A stretch of DNA of 64,000 nt from Armatimonadota bacterium (GCA_030601885.1 JAUWAU010000009.1:62001-126000), one strand, 5' to 3'. Shown: positions 55,522-64,000, numbered from the stretch's first letter. Program-made: numbers and translations. The notes: generated by a model from the sequence alone, not told the origin.

Positions 55522-55800
55522 CTAGCCCAGCGGCCAGCCGGACGAGTCGGAGATCTCCGTTTGTGGCTCGAACGACAACTCCAGATCGCCGAGCATCTGG
55601 TACGTATGGATGCCCCTCTCGACCCGAAGGCCCATTATGTGTTGCTGGACGAACTCCTGCCCCTCGGCATACTTGCCTTCAAACAGCAACCGTCGCGCCT
55701 CGGCAAGATACGTGGCCGCGTCCGGTTTATCGCGCTCGATGGGCTTGCCGCTCCAGAGGCTGTCCTCGTTGAGCTGGATGCGGTCTTTGTTGATCCGTTT
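55522..55800 (-). pseudogene. GH95 alpha-L-fucosidase relic, N-terminal fragment
   Basis: Reading leftward from just after the stop of the MttB gene and in the same frame: RIQLNEDSLWSGKPIERDKP, then EARRLLFEGKYAEGQEFVQQ and THTYQ-like IHTYQMLGDLELSFEPQ, ending at a TAG (55522-55524). These are the hallmark N-terminal motifs of GH95 fucosidases. The first ~40 residues, including the start and signal, are absent and the frame stops after ~92 codons. With the fragment at 54529-54876 it marks one wrecked fucosidase gene. Confidence 0.85.
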
Positions 55801-57243
55801 TCAAGTCAGATCGGATCTGGCTCGGGCAAGAATCCCGTCCAGGGCACGCTGAAGCTCGGGCTCGAGCTCCCAGTCGTACTTGCCCAGGAGCTCGCGAATC
55901 AACTGTTGCGCCTTCTGGCGTATCGTCACTTCCCCACCCGCTTGCCATTTGGCCAGAAAGCCACGCTCGAACAGGGCAGGATGCCAGTAGACATCGCGAT
56001 ACCGGCCGAGTGTATCGTCCAGCGCGGCGAAGTTGCCCTGGCGAAGCGCCTCGGTAATGCTCGCAACGCATCTGTCGGGATCGCATTCCCCGTGCATTCC
56101 TGCGACCATCCGGTGGACGTGGTCCCGTATCTCCACGTCGTACACGAGCTGCTCCGCACTGAACACCTCGTCCAGACTGAGCGTTCCGGCCACCCCGAAG
56201 CGGCGCTGTCCGAGCAGCGCCCCGGCGGTCATGAGGCTGGCCTTCTCACTGCACGCCTGCGAGCCCGGCAGCTTCGCGCTGGAGTGCACGCTCCCCACGG
56301 CCGGGTGCCATTTCGTGCCATGGAAGTAAGCGTTGACCTCCGATGATTGAAGCTGCAGCAGGAAGTCCTCGGGCGAGCCGAGACACATGGCCATATTGCG
56401 CAGGTCGATGGGGCACAGCCGCACACTCCAGCGTATTGGCAGGTGGATCAACTCTCGCAGCAGGATGGCTGTGCCGATCACCTCCGCTGCGAGCAACGCG
56501 TATGCGTCTCCGACGTTGATCGGCGTCGTACATCCGAGTGACGCCATGTTGCTGACCGAAACCGACGAGAGCTTACGCCGGACTTGCAGAACGCACTGCA
56601 GGCTTTCGCTCCCCAGCGTGAGGGGACTGGACACATACACCGGCAGCGATGTGACTGGCCTCCCCAAGACCTCGGCCATTGCCACGACGTACGGCAAGGC
56701 GGCCCTGGACTTGGGGTCAACGGGGTCCCGGGCGCCTTGGCAGTAACTCGCGCCCACCCAGTATTGAACGACGGGCTGCAAAGGCGGGGGCACGTCTCGC
56801 GGACAGCCGGGCGCCCTCGGGCCCACAGCCCTGGCGGAGAGCATGTGAACCAGCTTCGTAGCCTCTATCAGCCGGTCGGTGGTGAATGGCACGATGGTAT
56901 CGCTGGAGAGATCGTGCGTGCTCTGAGGGTACGGGCTCACCTCCAGCCTGATTTCGGCGCCGTCCAGCTCGATGGACTGGGGCTCCTCCGAGAACTCGCC
57001 TCCGTTGGCAGCCCGTTCGGCCGCGAGGAATTCGTGCACGACATGGGGCTCGATCATAACCCGGTCGCCGCACGCCCGAAAGCCCGCAGAGCGCAGGCGC
57101 TGCAGCAATCCGTCGTGGAGCACCGCGATGCCGATCTCGCCCAGGATCCGCAGCGCGGCGTCTTCTATGCGCGCAAGCTGCTGGAGGCTCAGAAGCGGCT
57201 GCCGTCGGAAGAGGAGAGACCGGCGGCTCATGGCCCGTGGCAC
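55801..57243 (-). CDS. MttB-family methyltransferase (trimethylamine methyltransferase-like, non-pyrrolysine)
   Basis: A 480-residue cytosolic protein of the MttB superfamily: DAALRILGEIGIAVLHDGLL near the N-terminus, then TTDRLIEATKLVHML, PVYVSSPLTLGSESL and GTKWHPAVGSVHSSAKLPGSQACSEK. There is no in-frame amber codon, so it lacks the pyrrolysine of methanogen MttB and belongs to the MtgB/MtpB-like group that demethylates quaternary amines such as glycine betaine or proline betaine. No corrinoid protein gene is nearby. Its stop abuts the GH95 relic, so the last residues may have been altered by the rearrangement. Confidence 0.85.
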   Translation of the reverse strand: MPRAMSRRSLLFRRQPLLSLQQLARIEDAALRILGEIGIAVLHDGLLQRLRSAGFRACGDRVMIEPHVVHEFLAAERAANGGEFSEEPQSIELDGAEIRLEVSPYPQSTHDLSSDTIVPFTTDRLIEATKLVHMLSARAVGPRAPGCPRDVPPPLQPVVQYWVGASYCQGARDPVDPKSRAALPYVVAMAEVLGRPVTSLPVYVSSPLTLGSESLQCVLQVRRKLSSVSVSNMASLGCTTPINVGDAYALLAAEVIGTAILLRELIHLPIRWSVRLCPIDLRNMAMCLGSPEDFLLQLQSSEVNAYFHGTKWHPAVGSVHSSAKLPGSQACSEKASLMTAGALLGQRRFGVAGTLSLDEVFSAEQLVYDVEIRDHVHRMVAGMHGECDPDRCVASITEALRQGNFAALDDTLGRYRDVYWHPALFERGFLAKWQAGGEVTIRQKAQQLIRELLGKYDWELEPELQRALDGILARARSDLT

Positions 57244-57336
57244 CCCAAGGATTCAGGCCTTCACACGGCGAGTTGCTGCGGAAGTAGAACTGACGTGTAC
57301 GCCGGCGCGGCCGGCTCGCCTGCTGTTCGCGCGACA

Positions 57337-58773
57337 TCAATCGACCCGGTTCGGGTCTGTGCCGTTGAGGTACTCCTCGACGTTTGTATAGCCATCGCCG
57401 TCCTTATCGGCCCGGCAGTCAGAGGCGTCCTTCGGATTGAGCCCGTGCTTGGATTCCCATTTGTCCGGCATTCCGTCTTGGTCGCCATCATTGGGCGGCG
57501 GCGCTGACTTCAACTCAGGCCACCCGCCGACATCGGACGGATGGTCAATGATCCGGCCCGTATGTGTCTTCACGTCATTGACCAGTCGCCGGTCAACCGC
57601 GTCGCGTTTCGGGAGCGTTGCGCCTGCTTCTGCGAGGGCAAGCTTGTATGCTTCCGTGTATGAATGCGTCGCCACGGGCGGCGCAACGTCGAACCGTTTG
57701 CTCGCCTTCAGGCCCTCGCGCTCGCGGGGGCCCTCCCATCTGACGCCCGCGTATTCATCCTGATCCAGCGACGTCCGCAGGGGGCCAATGTTACCATGCG
57801 CATAAACGCAAGTGTCAACGCCCAGGGACAGGCTTGGAATCTTCTCGCTGTTCGGCCCCATAATGTAGTAGTTGCCGACGAAGTTCAGATCGATTTTGTG
57901 ATTCTCCTTCTTGTGGCTATGACCGGCTCGGACCCCGAAGTTGTAGACCACGTTGTTGACGAAATCAACAATTATGGGGTCTTCGTATTCACAGGGGAAG
58001 AGCGGGTTGCGCATATCGCCATGCGTAATGAGGTTGTGGTGCAGGCTGATGCGATTGGCGCCGCCGTCGATCATCAGCGACTTGCTATGCGCTCCGATTT
58101 GGCCGGCGGGCACGTGGGCTTGATGGCGGCTCTTGTTGAGGCTCTCGGAAACGATGCAATACTGGACCGTAATATCGTGTGTCTCCAGGTAGTACTGCTT
58201 CCGTCCCGTGTACCACCAAACGCTCTTGATGCTCAGCGTTTCGTCCACGTCCCAGCTCAGCGAGCAATGATCGATGATGACGTTGTTCGCGTGCTCGACG
58301 GAGATGGCGTCAACGTCATTGTAGTGCTGCGGGCCGTCGGGCCCGGGCCGAATACGAAGGTGGCGGATGATGACGTCTCTGACCGGATGCTCCGCATCTC
58401 CGATGGCCATAGAACAGCGCCGCAAGCAGATCCCATCGCCTGGTGCGGTCTGACCGGCGATGGTGATAAACGGCTCAGTGATGACCAGTTTATCCTTGAG
58501 AAGGATCGTGCCCGAGACGCGAAAGACGACAATACGTGGGCCTGGGGTCGTGCAGGCGGCGCGAAGGCTGCCGGGGATGGGTTCCTCCGTGTCCGGGTGA
58601 TAGTCTTCTAGATTGGTCACAAAGATGACGCTTCCGCCCCGTCCACCGGGCGTGTCTGCGCCGAATCCCTCAGCTCCGGGAAAGGCAGGCAGTCTGTGCG
58701 CCGCGCACACGGCACTACACAGGGCAACAAGAGCAAATGCGGTCAGTGCCGAAGTCACTCTCGCCAATTTCAT
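57337..58773 (-). CDS. Secreted pectate-lyase-like right-handed beta-helix protein
   Basis: A 478-residue exported protein (signal about 1-25, ending AHRLP). The opening block FPGAEGFGADTPGGRGG is typical of PL1-like pectate lyase families; beta-helix coils follow (NVIIDHCSLSWDVDETLSIK, HDITVQYCIVSESLN, RISLHHNLITHG). The C-terminal tail has calcium-loop repeats DGDQDGMPDKWE and DKDGDGYTNVEEYLNG of thrombospondin-3/EF-hand type. Pectin or another uronan is the expected substrate. The ATG at 58771-58773 has AAAGGA upstream; a start 18 bases earlier lacks one. Confidence 0.88.
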   Translation of the reverse strand: MKLARVTSALTAFALVALCSAVCAAHRLPAFPGAEGFGADTPGGRGGSVIFVTNLEDYHPDTEEPIPGSLRAACTTPGPRIVVFRVSGTILLKDKLVITEPFITIAGQTAPGDGICLRRCSMAIGDAEHPVRDVIIRHLRIRPGPDGPQHYNDVDAISVEHANNVIIDHCSLSWDVDETLSIKSVWWYTGRKQYYLETHDITVQYCIVSESLNKSRHQAHVPAGQIGAHSKSLMIDGGANRISLHHNLITHGDMRNPLFPCEYEDPIIVDFVNNVVYNFGVRAGHSHKKENHKIDLNFVGNYYIMGPNSEKIPSLSLGVDTCVYAHGNIGPLRTSLDQDEYAGVRWEGPREREGLKASKRFDVAPPVATHSYTEAYKLALAEAGATLPKRDAVDRRLVNDVKTHTGRIIDHPSDVGGWPELKSAPPPNDGDQDGMPDKWESKHGLNPKDASDCRADKDGDGYTNVEEYLNGTDPNRVD

Positions 58774-59122
58774 GCCGACATCCTTTCGCACGAATGATCG
58801 GCGCTCATCCGCCGGTCGCGACCCGCCGCCGAGAGCGCCAGAATACTACCACACTCGACTCCCCCTCGCAACGAGCGCATCGCGTGCTCGCGGCGCGGGT
58901 TCATCGATGAAGAGCCGTTGCACTTTGCTGCTGAGACCAGCCGCCCCAGGTGACTGAATATCGCTGCGGACAAGGGAAGTGAACTGGAAACGGCGAACCC
59001 ACGTCTGCAATAAGAGTTGCGGGCGCTTTTCGGCCGGATTCCGGCAACGCCGGGCTCGCACCAACTCAACGGTGAGGCCAGCGCCGGTCGCCCAACCCTG
59101 AGAGACGAAGGAGGTGTCAGAC
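58774..59122. other. Divergent intergenic region between pectate lyase and the deiodinase-like gene
   Basis: About 349 bases. It must carry promoters in both directions, but no convincing -35/-10 pair was found on either strand. AAGGAGG lies just before the GTG at 59123. Confidence 0.4.
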
Positions 59123-60373
59123 GTGATCCGAGCTGGAGCTATGGCCGCGGCGTTGCTGCTCCTGACGTCGGTCGCGGCTCTCGCCCAGGGGGCCAGCGGC
59201 GGCCCATTCGGCCTCGCGACCTTCGACAAGACCCCGCCTCACGTCGGCGACGAGGCCCCCGAATTTGCGCTGCAGGACGAAGCCGGCAAGCTCGTTAAAC
59301 TGTCGGAGTTCCGCGGCAAGAGCCTCGTCGTGTTGCAGTTCGGCGCCATCACCTGACCACCCTGGAGAAGAAAGACCTCCAGTTTGGAGGCCATATACAA
59401 AGACTACAGGGACAAGGGCGTCACGTTCTTCTACATCTACACTCGCGAGCCGCATGCGGGGCAGCGGCAGTTCGTGGACTACAAGCAGACCAAGAGCATC
59501 GAGGAGCGCCTGGCGTACGTCAAGCAGTGCCGCGAGGAGCTGGGAATCACCATCCCCTTCCTCGTGGACGACATGAAGGGCACCGTCCAGCGTGCCTATG
59601 GCAACTGCCCCAATTCCGGCTGGGTCATCGGCAAAGATGGCAAGGTCGTGGCCAAGAGGGCCTGGGCCAACCCTGAGGCACTCCGCGCTGATCTGGTGAA
59701 GCTCGTTGGGCCGGTGGAGAACCCGACGCAGCCCGCCGGCCCACAGCCATCGGGCCCCCGAGGTCCAGTGCCACAGGGCAAGCGCGTCGGCACCGAACTG
59801 TGCCTGGCGTGCCACAAGAACATGAAGCAGGACTGGGACAAGTCCTCCCACACCAGGGCCGTCGAAGATCCCAAGCTGCCAGAGGCGGATCGAGGCTGCG
59901 AAGGGTGCCACGGGCCGGGCGAAGCCCACGTCAAGTCCTACAAGGCTGCGGACATCATCGTCTACAAGCGCCTCGACGAGCGGGGCAAGGCGCGCATGTG
60001 TCTGAGCTGCCACAGGGACAAGCACCCTCCCAGGCAGTGGATGCTGACGCCGCACGCGCAGACCGAGAAGTCGTGCGTCAGTTGTCACGACGCCCACAAC
60101 GACACGGACCACACAAACAGGATGCACAAGGCTGAGGTGGACCTGTGTCGCTCGTGCCACACCAACTTCGGCACGGCGCAGCAGGCATCCGCGAAACACC
60201 CCGTGATGAAAGATGACGCCAAGTGCACGGACTGCCACAGCCCACACGCGGTCGGGACCACGGGCGCCACACCAACGGGCCAGGCGGCACATCGCGGCGG
60301 CATCGCCCTGGCAGCACTGCTGCTCTGCGGCGGAGCCCTCTTCGCCGGCTTCGCCCGCCAGCGGCGCCCGTAG
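59123..60373 (+). CDS. Selenoprotein: deiodinase-like thioredoxin fold fused to hexaheme cytochrome c
   Basis: A 416-residue exported protein if TGA (59354-59356) is read as selenocysteine. Signal peptide 1-22. A redoxin-like lead (APEFALQDEAGKLVKLSEF) runs into LQFGAIT-Sec78-PPW, matching the iodothyronine deiodinase centre FGSCTUPPF. The same frame continues with YIYTREPHAG, IPFLVDDMKGTVQRAYG and GWVIGKDGKVVAKRAW, all deiodinase-like. After a Pro-rich linker come six heme sites: CLACH 227, CEGCH 259, CLSCH 293, CVSCH 318, CRSCH 342, CTDCH 368. A membrane helix (about 393-411) anchors the C-terminus. The GTG start follows AAGGAGG. The hemes may pass electrons to the Sec centre. No frameshift is needed; only the TGA breaks the frame. 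Confidence 0.85.
59357..59387 (+). promoter_or_regulatory. Candidate bacterial SECIS hairpin
   Basis: Immediately after the in-frame TGA, CTGGAG (59362-59367) pairs perfectly with CTCCAG (59377-59382) around a nine-base loop AAGAAAGAC. CCA (59357-59359) can pair with TGG (59385-59387) below a 2/2 internal loop. Bacterial SECIS elements sit within the coding region a few bases after the UGA and have a small apical loop; this one fits in position and size, though the loop's first two bases are A rather than the preferred G. Confidence 0.65.
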
Positions 60374-60435
60374 ATGCTCGGTGCGCGTTTGCAAACTGGC
60401 CAATCAAAGGCATCGCACAACGCATGACGAACCAC

Positions 60436-60466
60436 AGCCCCAGGACGTGACTGAGTCCCCGGGGCT
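60436..60466 (+). terminator. Hairpin 60 bases after the selenoprotein gene
   Basis: AGCCCC (60436-60441) pairs with GGGGCT (60461-60466), with inner GGAC (60443-60446) and GTCC (60455-60458). A strong stem but without a following T-run; possible transcription end or RNA-stability element. Confidence 0.45.
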
Positions 60467-60495
60467 GCCTGCCTCGCAGATTCGCCTTTTGTAGG

Positions 60496-60546
60496 GCGAG
60501 GATGCCTATCCCCGCCGGCCGCGGTGGCCGGCCTCCCCGCCCTCGC
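60496..60546. repeat. Nested GC-rich inverted repeat
   Basis: Inner stem GCCGGCC (60514-60520) and GGCCGGC (60526-60532) around GCGGT, enclosed by GCGAGG (60496-60501) and CCTCGC (60541-60546). Similar in style to the hairpins at 28472-28525; probably a dispersed palindromic element. It fills part of the 253-base gap before the next gene. Confidence 0.5.
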
Positions 60547-60626
60547 GACGATCGCCATTGTTCCCGGGGGGACCAGCGCAACGCGCTCAACTGCTGCCCA
60601 GCACTCCTGCTCAGAGGGTGATAACC

Positions 60627-62762
60627 GTGCACACACGCCTCCTTGTCCTCGCCGCCTCGCTGCTCGTCGCCGCACCGGCCTCCGCCGGTCGCATCGCCTT
60701 TAACGATCCCTACCCGGAGACCCACGCGCTGGAGATCTGGCAGCTCACCGACGACCCCATCACCAAGCAACACTCCATGTACCACAACGTCACCCCCTTC
60801 AGCCCCGACGGGCACTACTGCCTCTACCAGATCGTCCGCATGGGCCAGGCGCCCGGGGGCCCGCCGCCCACCCGCACCTTCGGCGTCTACGACCTGCACG
60901 AGGACCGCGAGATCTACGTGCAGCCCACCCGCGCCTACTTCCCCCTCTGGGGCAACGTACGCAACGCCATCTACTTCGTTGACGACACCCGCGAGGAGGA
61001 CGCCACGCTCTTCCGGCTCGAGGTGCCGTCCTTCAGGCTGGTGCCGCTGCACACCGGGCCGAAGTCCTACATCCCCGCCATCAACTGCGACGATCGCTAC
61101 CTCTTCGGCGCCGAGGATGGCAAGCTCTATCGCTACGAGAACCGCGAGCGCGGCGAGAAGAAGCTGATCTACACCCCGCCCGGCTGGCCGGCCGTGAAGG
61201 TCTCCATCCCCAAGAGCAGCCCCACGAAGCCCTGGATCCTGTGCCGCCAGAACAGCAACCGACCCGAGTCACCCGTGGGCACGCCCGCCCGCATCATCGT
61301 GGACGTCGAGGGCAAGCTGGTCAATCCTGCCCTCGGCCAGGACGAGCACTGTCACGCCGACTGGCACGCCTCCGGCGAGGCCGTCCTGCGCGGCGACGGG
61401 CCGCTCCGCGTGCGAAGAGTCATGGACCCGTGGCCGGGCGACTGGCTCTCGCTCGGGCCCGCGAGGGGCGGCGACCCCGCCCGCCAGGGAGCGTCCGGCC
61501 GCTGGGCCACCACCAACCAGTTCTCCAACGGCACCATCACCCTCGTGGACGCCCGCTCCGGCCGCTCCTGGCCCATCGTCCACACCGTCAGTCACATCCA
61601 CCAACCCGCCTCGGACACGGCAGACCGCTCCGGACCCTACGACTGCGACCAGCACGGCAGCCCCGACGGCACCAAGATGTACTTCTCCACCAACTACGAC
61701 ATCCGCCACTACCCCGTCGCCGTGGTCACCGAGCGCGGCCGAGATGACGCCACTCAGCCGATCACCGTGAACAGCACGAAGGGCTTCCCCGACTCGGGCC
61801 TGCTGAGCTACTTCGGCGAGGTCATCCGCTATGGCTCGAAGACCGAGACTCAGTTCCGCGACCTCACCCGCGGCTACTACGAGACCCGCCCCCGCAGCCT
61901 CCTCGCCGGCTGGCCCATCTGCAACTACCTCGGCCGCGCCGACGAGGCCGATGAGGACCCGCTCAGCCACCAGCACCACACCGATGCCTACATCGCCGTC
62001 GTCCGCCTCCCCGACCGCCCCACGCTGCTCAAAGACCGCGAAGAGTGGGTCCTCTACCCCGGCCGAAATCACCAGGAGACGGGCGCCCTTGTTCTGTATC
62101 GCGACGGCAAGCGCGAGCGCGAGCTCGCCAGTGGCGCCGGCGACACGGAGCTGGATCTGCCTGGCGGCACATGGACCGCAGCGGCCGTCGAGTGGTCGGG
62201 GTTGGAGAGCGACCAGTCACGCGCGGCGCTGCAAGGCCCAGCGAGGCTTCGGGTACGCTGGGACCGGCCGGCGTCGTTGGACGAGCCGCAGGTGCATTAC
62301 CGTGTCGGCGCCGCCGAAGTTGCTGCACGACCGATGGCTGGGGATTACGTCGTCGTCTACGCCGACGAGGACGGCGATTACCGCTGGGACACGGTGCGGA
62401 ACGGAGAAGTTGTCGAGCGCCGCTGGGCCACGCCGGGCTACGCGGTTACCCTGATCGAGACTTTCCGGGAGGGCGTGCGTGCCGAGCGCAAGTTCCTCGA
62501 CAACGCCGGCGAGAATCCTGAGCTTATCGAGACCTTCGACCCGACCACCGGTCGGTTGGTGAAGGTCCGGAAGCACAGTTGGGACGGCTGGGCCTGGGAC
62601 GTGCTCACGTACGACAACGGGCGCTTTCTCGAGCGCGTGAAGACCGACTTCGAGACGTTCGAGTCACACTACCGGTTCAACGTCGAGACCCGCCGGCTGG
62701 AGCAAGTCGAGGGCTACCGCTTCGAGAACGGTAAGAAGGTAAAAACCTTCCCGCCAAGCTGA
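60627..62762 (+). CDS. Large secreted TolB-like propeller protein
   Basis: A 711-residue protein with a Sec signal (LLVLAASLLVAAPASAG). The first ~460 residues are propeller blades: FSPDGHYCLYQIVRM, NVRNAIYFVDDTREEDATLF, NCDDRYLFGAEDGKLYRYENRE and HQPASD...HGSPDGTKMYF, with several His residues in DEHCHADWHASG. A beta domain (480-600) and a C-terminal repeat-like stretch (YRWDTVRNGEVVERRW, IETFDPTTGRLVKVRKH) of YD-repeat type end the chain. It resembles the Tat protein at 43642. Start GTG at 60627 follows AGAGGGTG. Function unknown; extracellular binding or lyase activity possible. Confidence 0.7.
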   Translation: MHTRLLVLAASLLVAAPASAGRIAFNDPYPETHALEIWQLTDDPITKQHSMYHNVTPFSPDGHYCLYQIVRMGQAPGGPPPTRTFGVYDLHEDREIYVQPTRAYFPLWGNVRNAIYFVDDTREEDATLFRLEVPSFRLVPLHTGPKSYIPAINCDDRYLFGAEDGKLYRYENRERGEKKLIYTPPGWPAVKVSIPKSSPTKPWILCRQNSNRPESPVGTPARIIVDVEGKLVNPALGQDEHCHADWHASGEAVLRGDGPLRVRRVMDPWPGDWLSLGPARGGDPARQGASGRWATTNQFSNGTITLVDARSGRSWPIVHTVSHIHQPASDTADRSGPYDCDQHGSPDGTKMYFSTNYDIRHYPVAVVTERGRDDATQPITVNSTKGFPDSGLLSYFGEVIRYGSKTETQFRDLTRGYYETRPRSLLAGWPICNYLGRADEADEDPLSHQHHTDAYIAVVRLPDRPTLLKDREEWVLYPGRNHQETGALVLYRDGKRERELASGAGDTELDLPGGTWTAAAVEWSGLESDQSRAALQGPARLRVRWDRPASLDEPQVHYRVGAAEVAARPMAGDYVVVYADEDGDYRWDTVRNGEVVERRWATPGYAVTLIETFREGVRAERKFLDNAGENPELIETFDPTTGRLVKVRKHSWDGWAWDVLTYDNGRFLERVKTDFETFESHYRFNVETRRLEQVEGYRFENGKKVKTFPPS

Positions 62763-62806
62763 CGGACTCGGGCGACTTCAGACTCCTTCGACTGCAATAC
62801 GGGTCG

Positions 62807-64000
62807 TTACCCCAAGGCCAGCCCGTAGACACTGGCCCGAACCAGGTGGATCCGAAGCCGTACGGACTGCCCACGAAGCTTCGCCACCGATGCACCGCCC
62901 TGGAAGCTCACGGGCAAGCGCAGTCCGTCCTCTCGGATAGGGATCGCCTCTTTCTGCGACAAGCCGGGGAGGGGCTGCCCAGTTGCGTCGCAGATCTCTA
63001 CGACGACACTTCCGGATTTGGCGTCCGCGTTCAGGAACAGAGCGGAGCCGCCCATCTCGAAGGGCCGGGTGAGGAGGTCTCCCTTGTCGGCCCGATCGGG
63101 CGGGACCGCGCGGGCGCCATTGGACTCGTGCCCGGTCTCCTCAACGCGCCCCGTCTCATAGCCGACGAGCCTGCCGCGTTTGAGCCGCACCGCGCCGATC
63201 ATCCGGAGCCGACCCTTTTCCTTCATGCTGCGGATCTGAAAATGATGGTCCCAGTTCGTACCCGTGTAGTAGATGTACCAGTAATCGCCGATGGGGACGG
63301 GAGAGCCGGCGGAGATGAAGAAGACCATCCCACAGTCCCAGGCTCCCTCCGGGCCGAGCGGGATAAACGGGTCGCGCTTCGGCTCGCGCCTCCAGTGCAC
63401 TCCGTCGTAGCTGTGCACCAACTCGGACCACATCGTACCGGGGACCACGTCGTAGAACGATGCGAAGCCGAGGTACAGGTCTTGATGAGGTGTCACCGTC
63501 AGACCGTAGAACTGTTTGTCCCTCCCCCGGGGATACCCCAGCGTATCTTTGCCTATATTGATGGTTCCCTGGGCCGGCGCGTCTCGCTCGTCGGTGTCCA
63601 AAACGACCCGATCGTTCCCCCAGTGCACCATGTCCTCGCTTTCGATGCGGCCCACGAGGCGGTTGACTCGCGATGGTCCGGCGTGGATCCGGGGTCGGAT
63701 GTAGGCCACGTAGCGGCTGAGCCTCTCGTCGAAGAAGAAGTTGTTGTACGTATCGGACGAGCCGACGCGAACTGGGTTCTCGGGGTACGCCTTCCAGCGC
63801 AGGCCGTCATCGGAGTAGGCCAGGCACAGCCCGCCCGGCCGGCCCGGGAGCCTAGTGTTAAACATCGCCGTGTATCGGCCCCGGGCATGGGGAACCGATT
63901 GAATGGCCGCATCGAGCACACAGAACCCACTACATCCCCCCGCACCGTTGAGCGGCCGACCGTCCTCGTCGGTCTCGTCGTGCTTCAGGATGATGTTGTT
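62807..64000 (-). CDS. Glycoside-hydrolase-like five-bladed propeller protein, 5' end cut by the window edge
   Basis: The leftward frame is open to the right edge (398 codons seen). It reads AYSDDGLRWKAYPENPV, YVAYIRP, ESEDMVHWGNDRVVLDTDE, FIPLGPEGAWDCGMVFF and IGDYWYIYYTGTNWDH, the repeated SxDGxxW and YYxGT blocks of GH32/43/DUF1861-like propellers. The final ~110 residues are a beta-sandwich. An internal GTG at 63919 could be taken for a start, but the frame continues upstream with NNIILKHDETDEDGRP, so the gene is partial. Secretion cannot be judged. Confidence 0.75.
   Translation of the reverse strand, partial: NNIILKHDETDEDGRPLNGAGGCSGFCVLDAAIQSVPHARGRYTAMFNTRLPGRPGGLCLAYSDDGLRWKAYPENPVRVGSSDTYNNFFFDERLSRYVAYIRPRIHAGPSRVNRLVGRIESEDMVHWGNDRVVLDTDERDAPAQGTINIGKDTLGYPRGRDKQFYGLTVTPHQDLYLGFASFYDVVPGTMWSELVHSYDGVHWRREPKRDPFIPLGPEGAWDCGMVFFISAGSPVPIGDYWYIYYTGTNWDHHFQIRSMKEKGRLRMIGAVRLKRGRLVGYETGRVEETGHESNGARAVPPDRADKGDLLTRPFEMGGSALFLNADAKSGSVVVEICDATGQPLPGLSQKEAIPIREDGLRLPVSFQGGASVAKLRGQSVRLRIHLVRASVYGLALG

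Noticed and set aside
59354..59356. Frameshift or nonsense pseudogene explanation for the TGA
   Set aside because: The frame is the same before and after the TGA, homology is continuous, and the codon coincides with the Sec position of the family. A sequencing error remains possible but less likely.
59117..60403. Leftward 428-codon open frame opposite the selenoprotein gene
   Set aside because: High-GC antisense shadow; no family motifs, whereas the plus strand carries six CxxCH sites and deiodinase motifs.
1..64000. tRNA, rRNA, CRISPR or insertion sequence
   Set aside because: None recognised by eye; no transposase-like frame, rRNA block or tRNA cloverleaf was seen, though a tRNA scan was not possible.

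Overview
The window is about 64 kb of high-GC DNA from an uncultured, diderm-type bacterium. A complete Tad/Flp pilus locus, a sigma factor with a very large C-terminal extension, an SLH (S-layer homology) domain, many Sec- and Tat-exported carbohydrate-active proteins, a sulfatase-fold enzyme and a Tm-1/TIM-barrel gene pair together point to Armatimonadota, Planctomycetota or a neighbouring candidate phylum. No rRNA, tRNA or housekeeping marker is present, so the phylum is an inference. Both ends cut genes: a metallophosphoesterase at the left and a glycoside-hydrolase-like propeller at the right.

Layout. 1-3585: metallophosphoesterase fragment, a small GlsB/YeaQ membrane protein and a secreted TIM-barrel glycosidase-like protein. 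3633-14073: Tad pilus locus. Two near-identical Flp pilins, prepilin peptidase, TadE, TadG-like, CpaB, secretin, CpaF ATPase, TadB and TadC read leftward; CpaE/TadZ reads rightward. 14086-18334: probable five-gene operon (membrane protein, winged-helix regulator, Tm-1-like protein, TIM-barrel PEP-hydrolase-like protein, 2-hydroxyacid dehydrogenase) behind a recognisable promoter carrying a palindromic operator. 18590-21916: sigma factor joined through a membrane segment to a TolB propeller nested in HEAT repeats. 22024-27179: Tat-exported TIM-barrel protein, GH4 glycosidase and a GmrSD-like DUF262/DUF1524 defence nuclease. 27282-31469: three DUF4139 paralogs, one with an inserted SLH domain. 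31712-36071: giant lyase/discoidin/FG-GAP protein and the stub of an aldo/keto reductase.

36078-44910 is a tight seven-gene leftward operon: exported propeller protein, sulfatase-fold enzyme, ASST-like protein, secreted nitrilase, enolase-superfamily enzyme, Gfo/Idh dehydrogenase and aldo/keto reductase. It looks like a catabolic unit for a modified sugar acid or sulfated glycan. 45024-54507: two divergent ~1.2-kaa LamG paralogs flanking a Tat-exported deacetylase-like protein. 54529-57243: wreck of a GH95 alpha-L-fucosidase gene, with N- and C-terminal fragments on either side of an RDD gene, followed by an MttB-family gene. 57337-58773: pectate-lyase-like protein. 60627-64000: secreted propeller proteins.

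The most unusual gene is at 59123-60373. An iodothyronine-deiodinase-like thioredoxin-fold domain has an in-frame TGA exactly at the deiodinase selenocysteine position, followed at once by a SECIS-like hairpin, and is fused to a six-heme c-type cytochrome and a C-terminal membrane segment. It is best read as a new selenoprotein architecture, a deiodinase-like/multiheme cytochrome fusion acting outside the cytoplasm.
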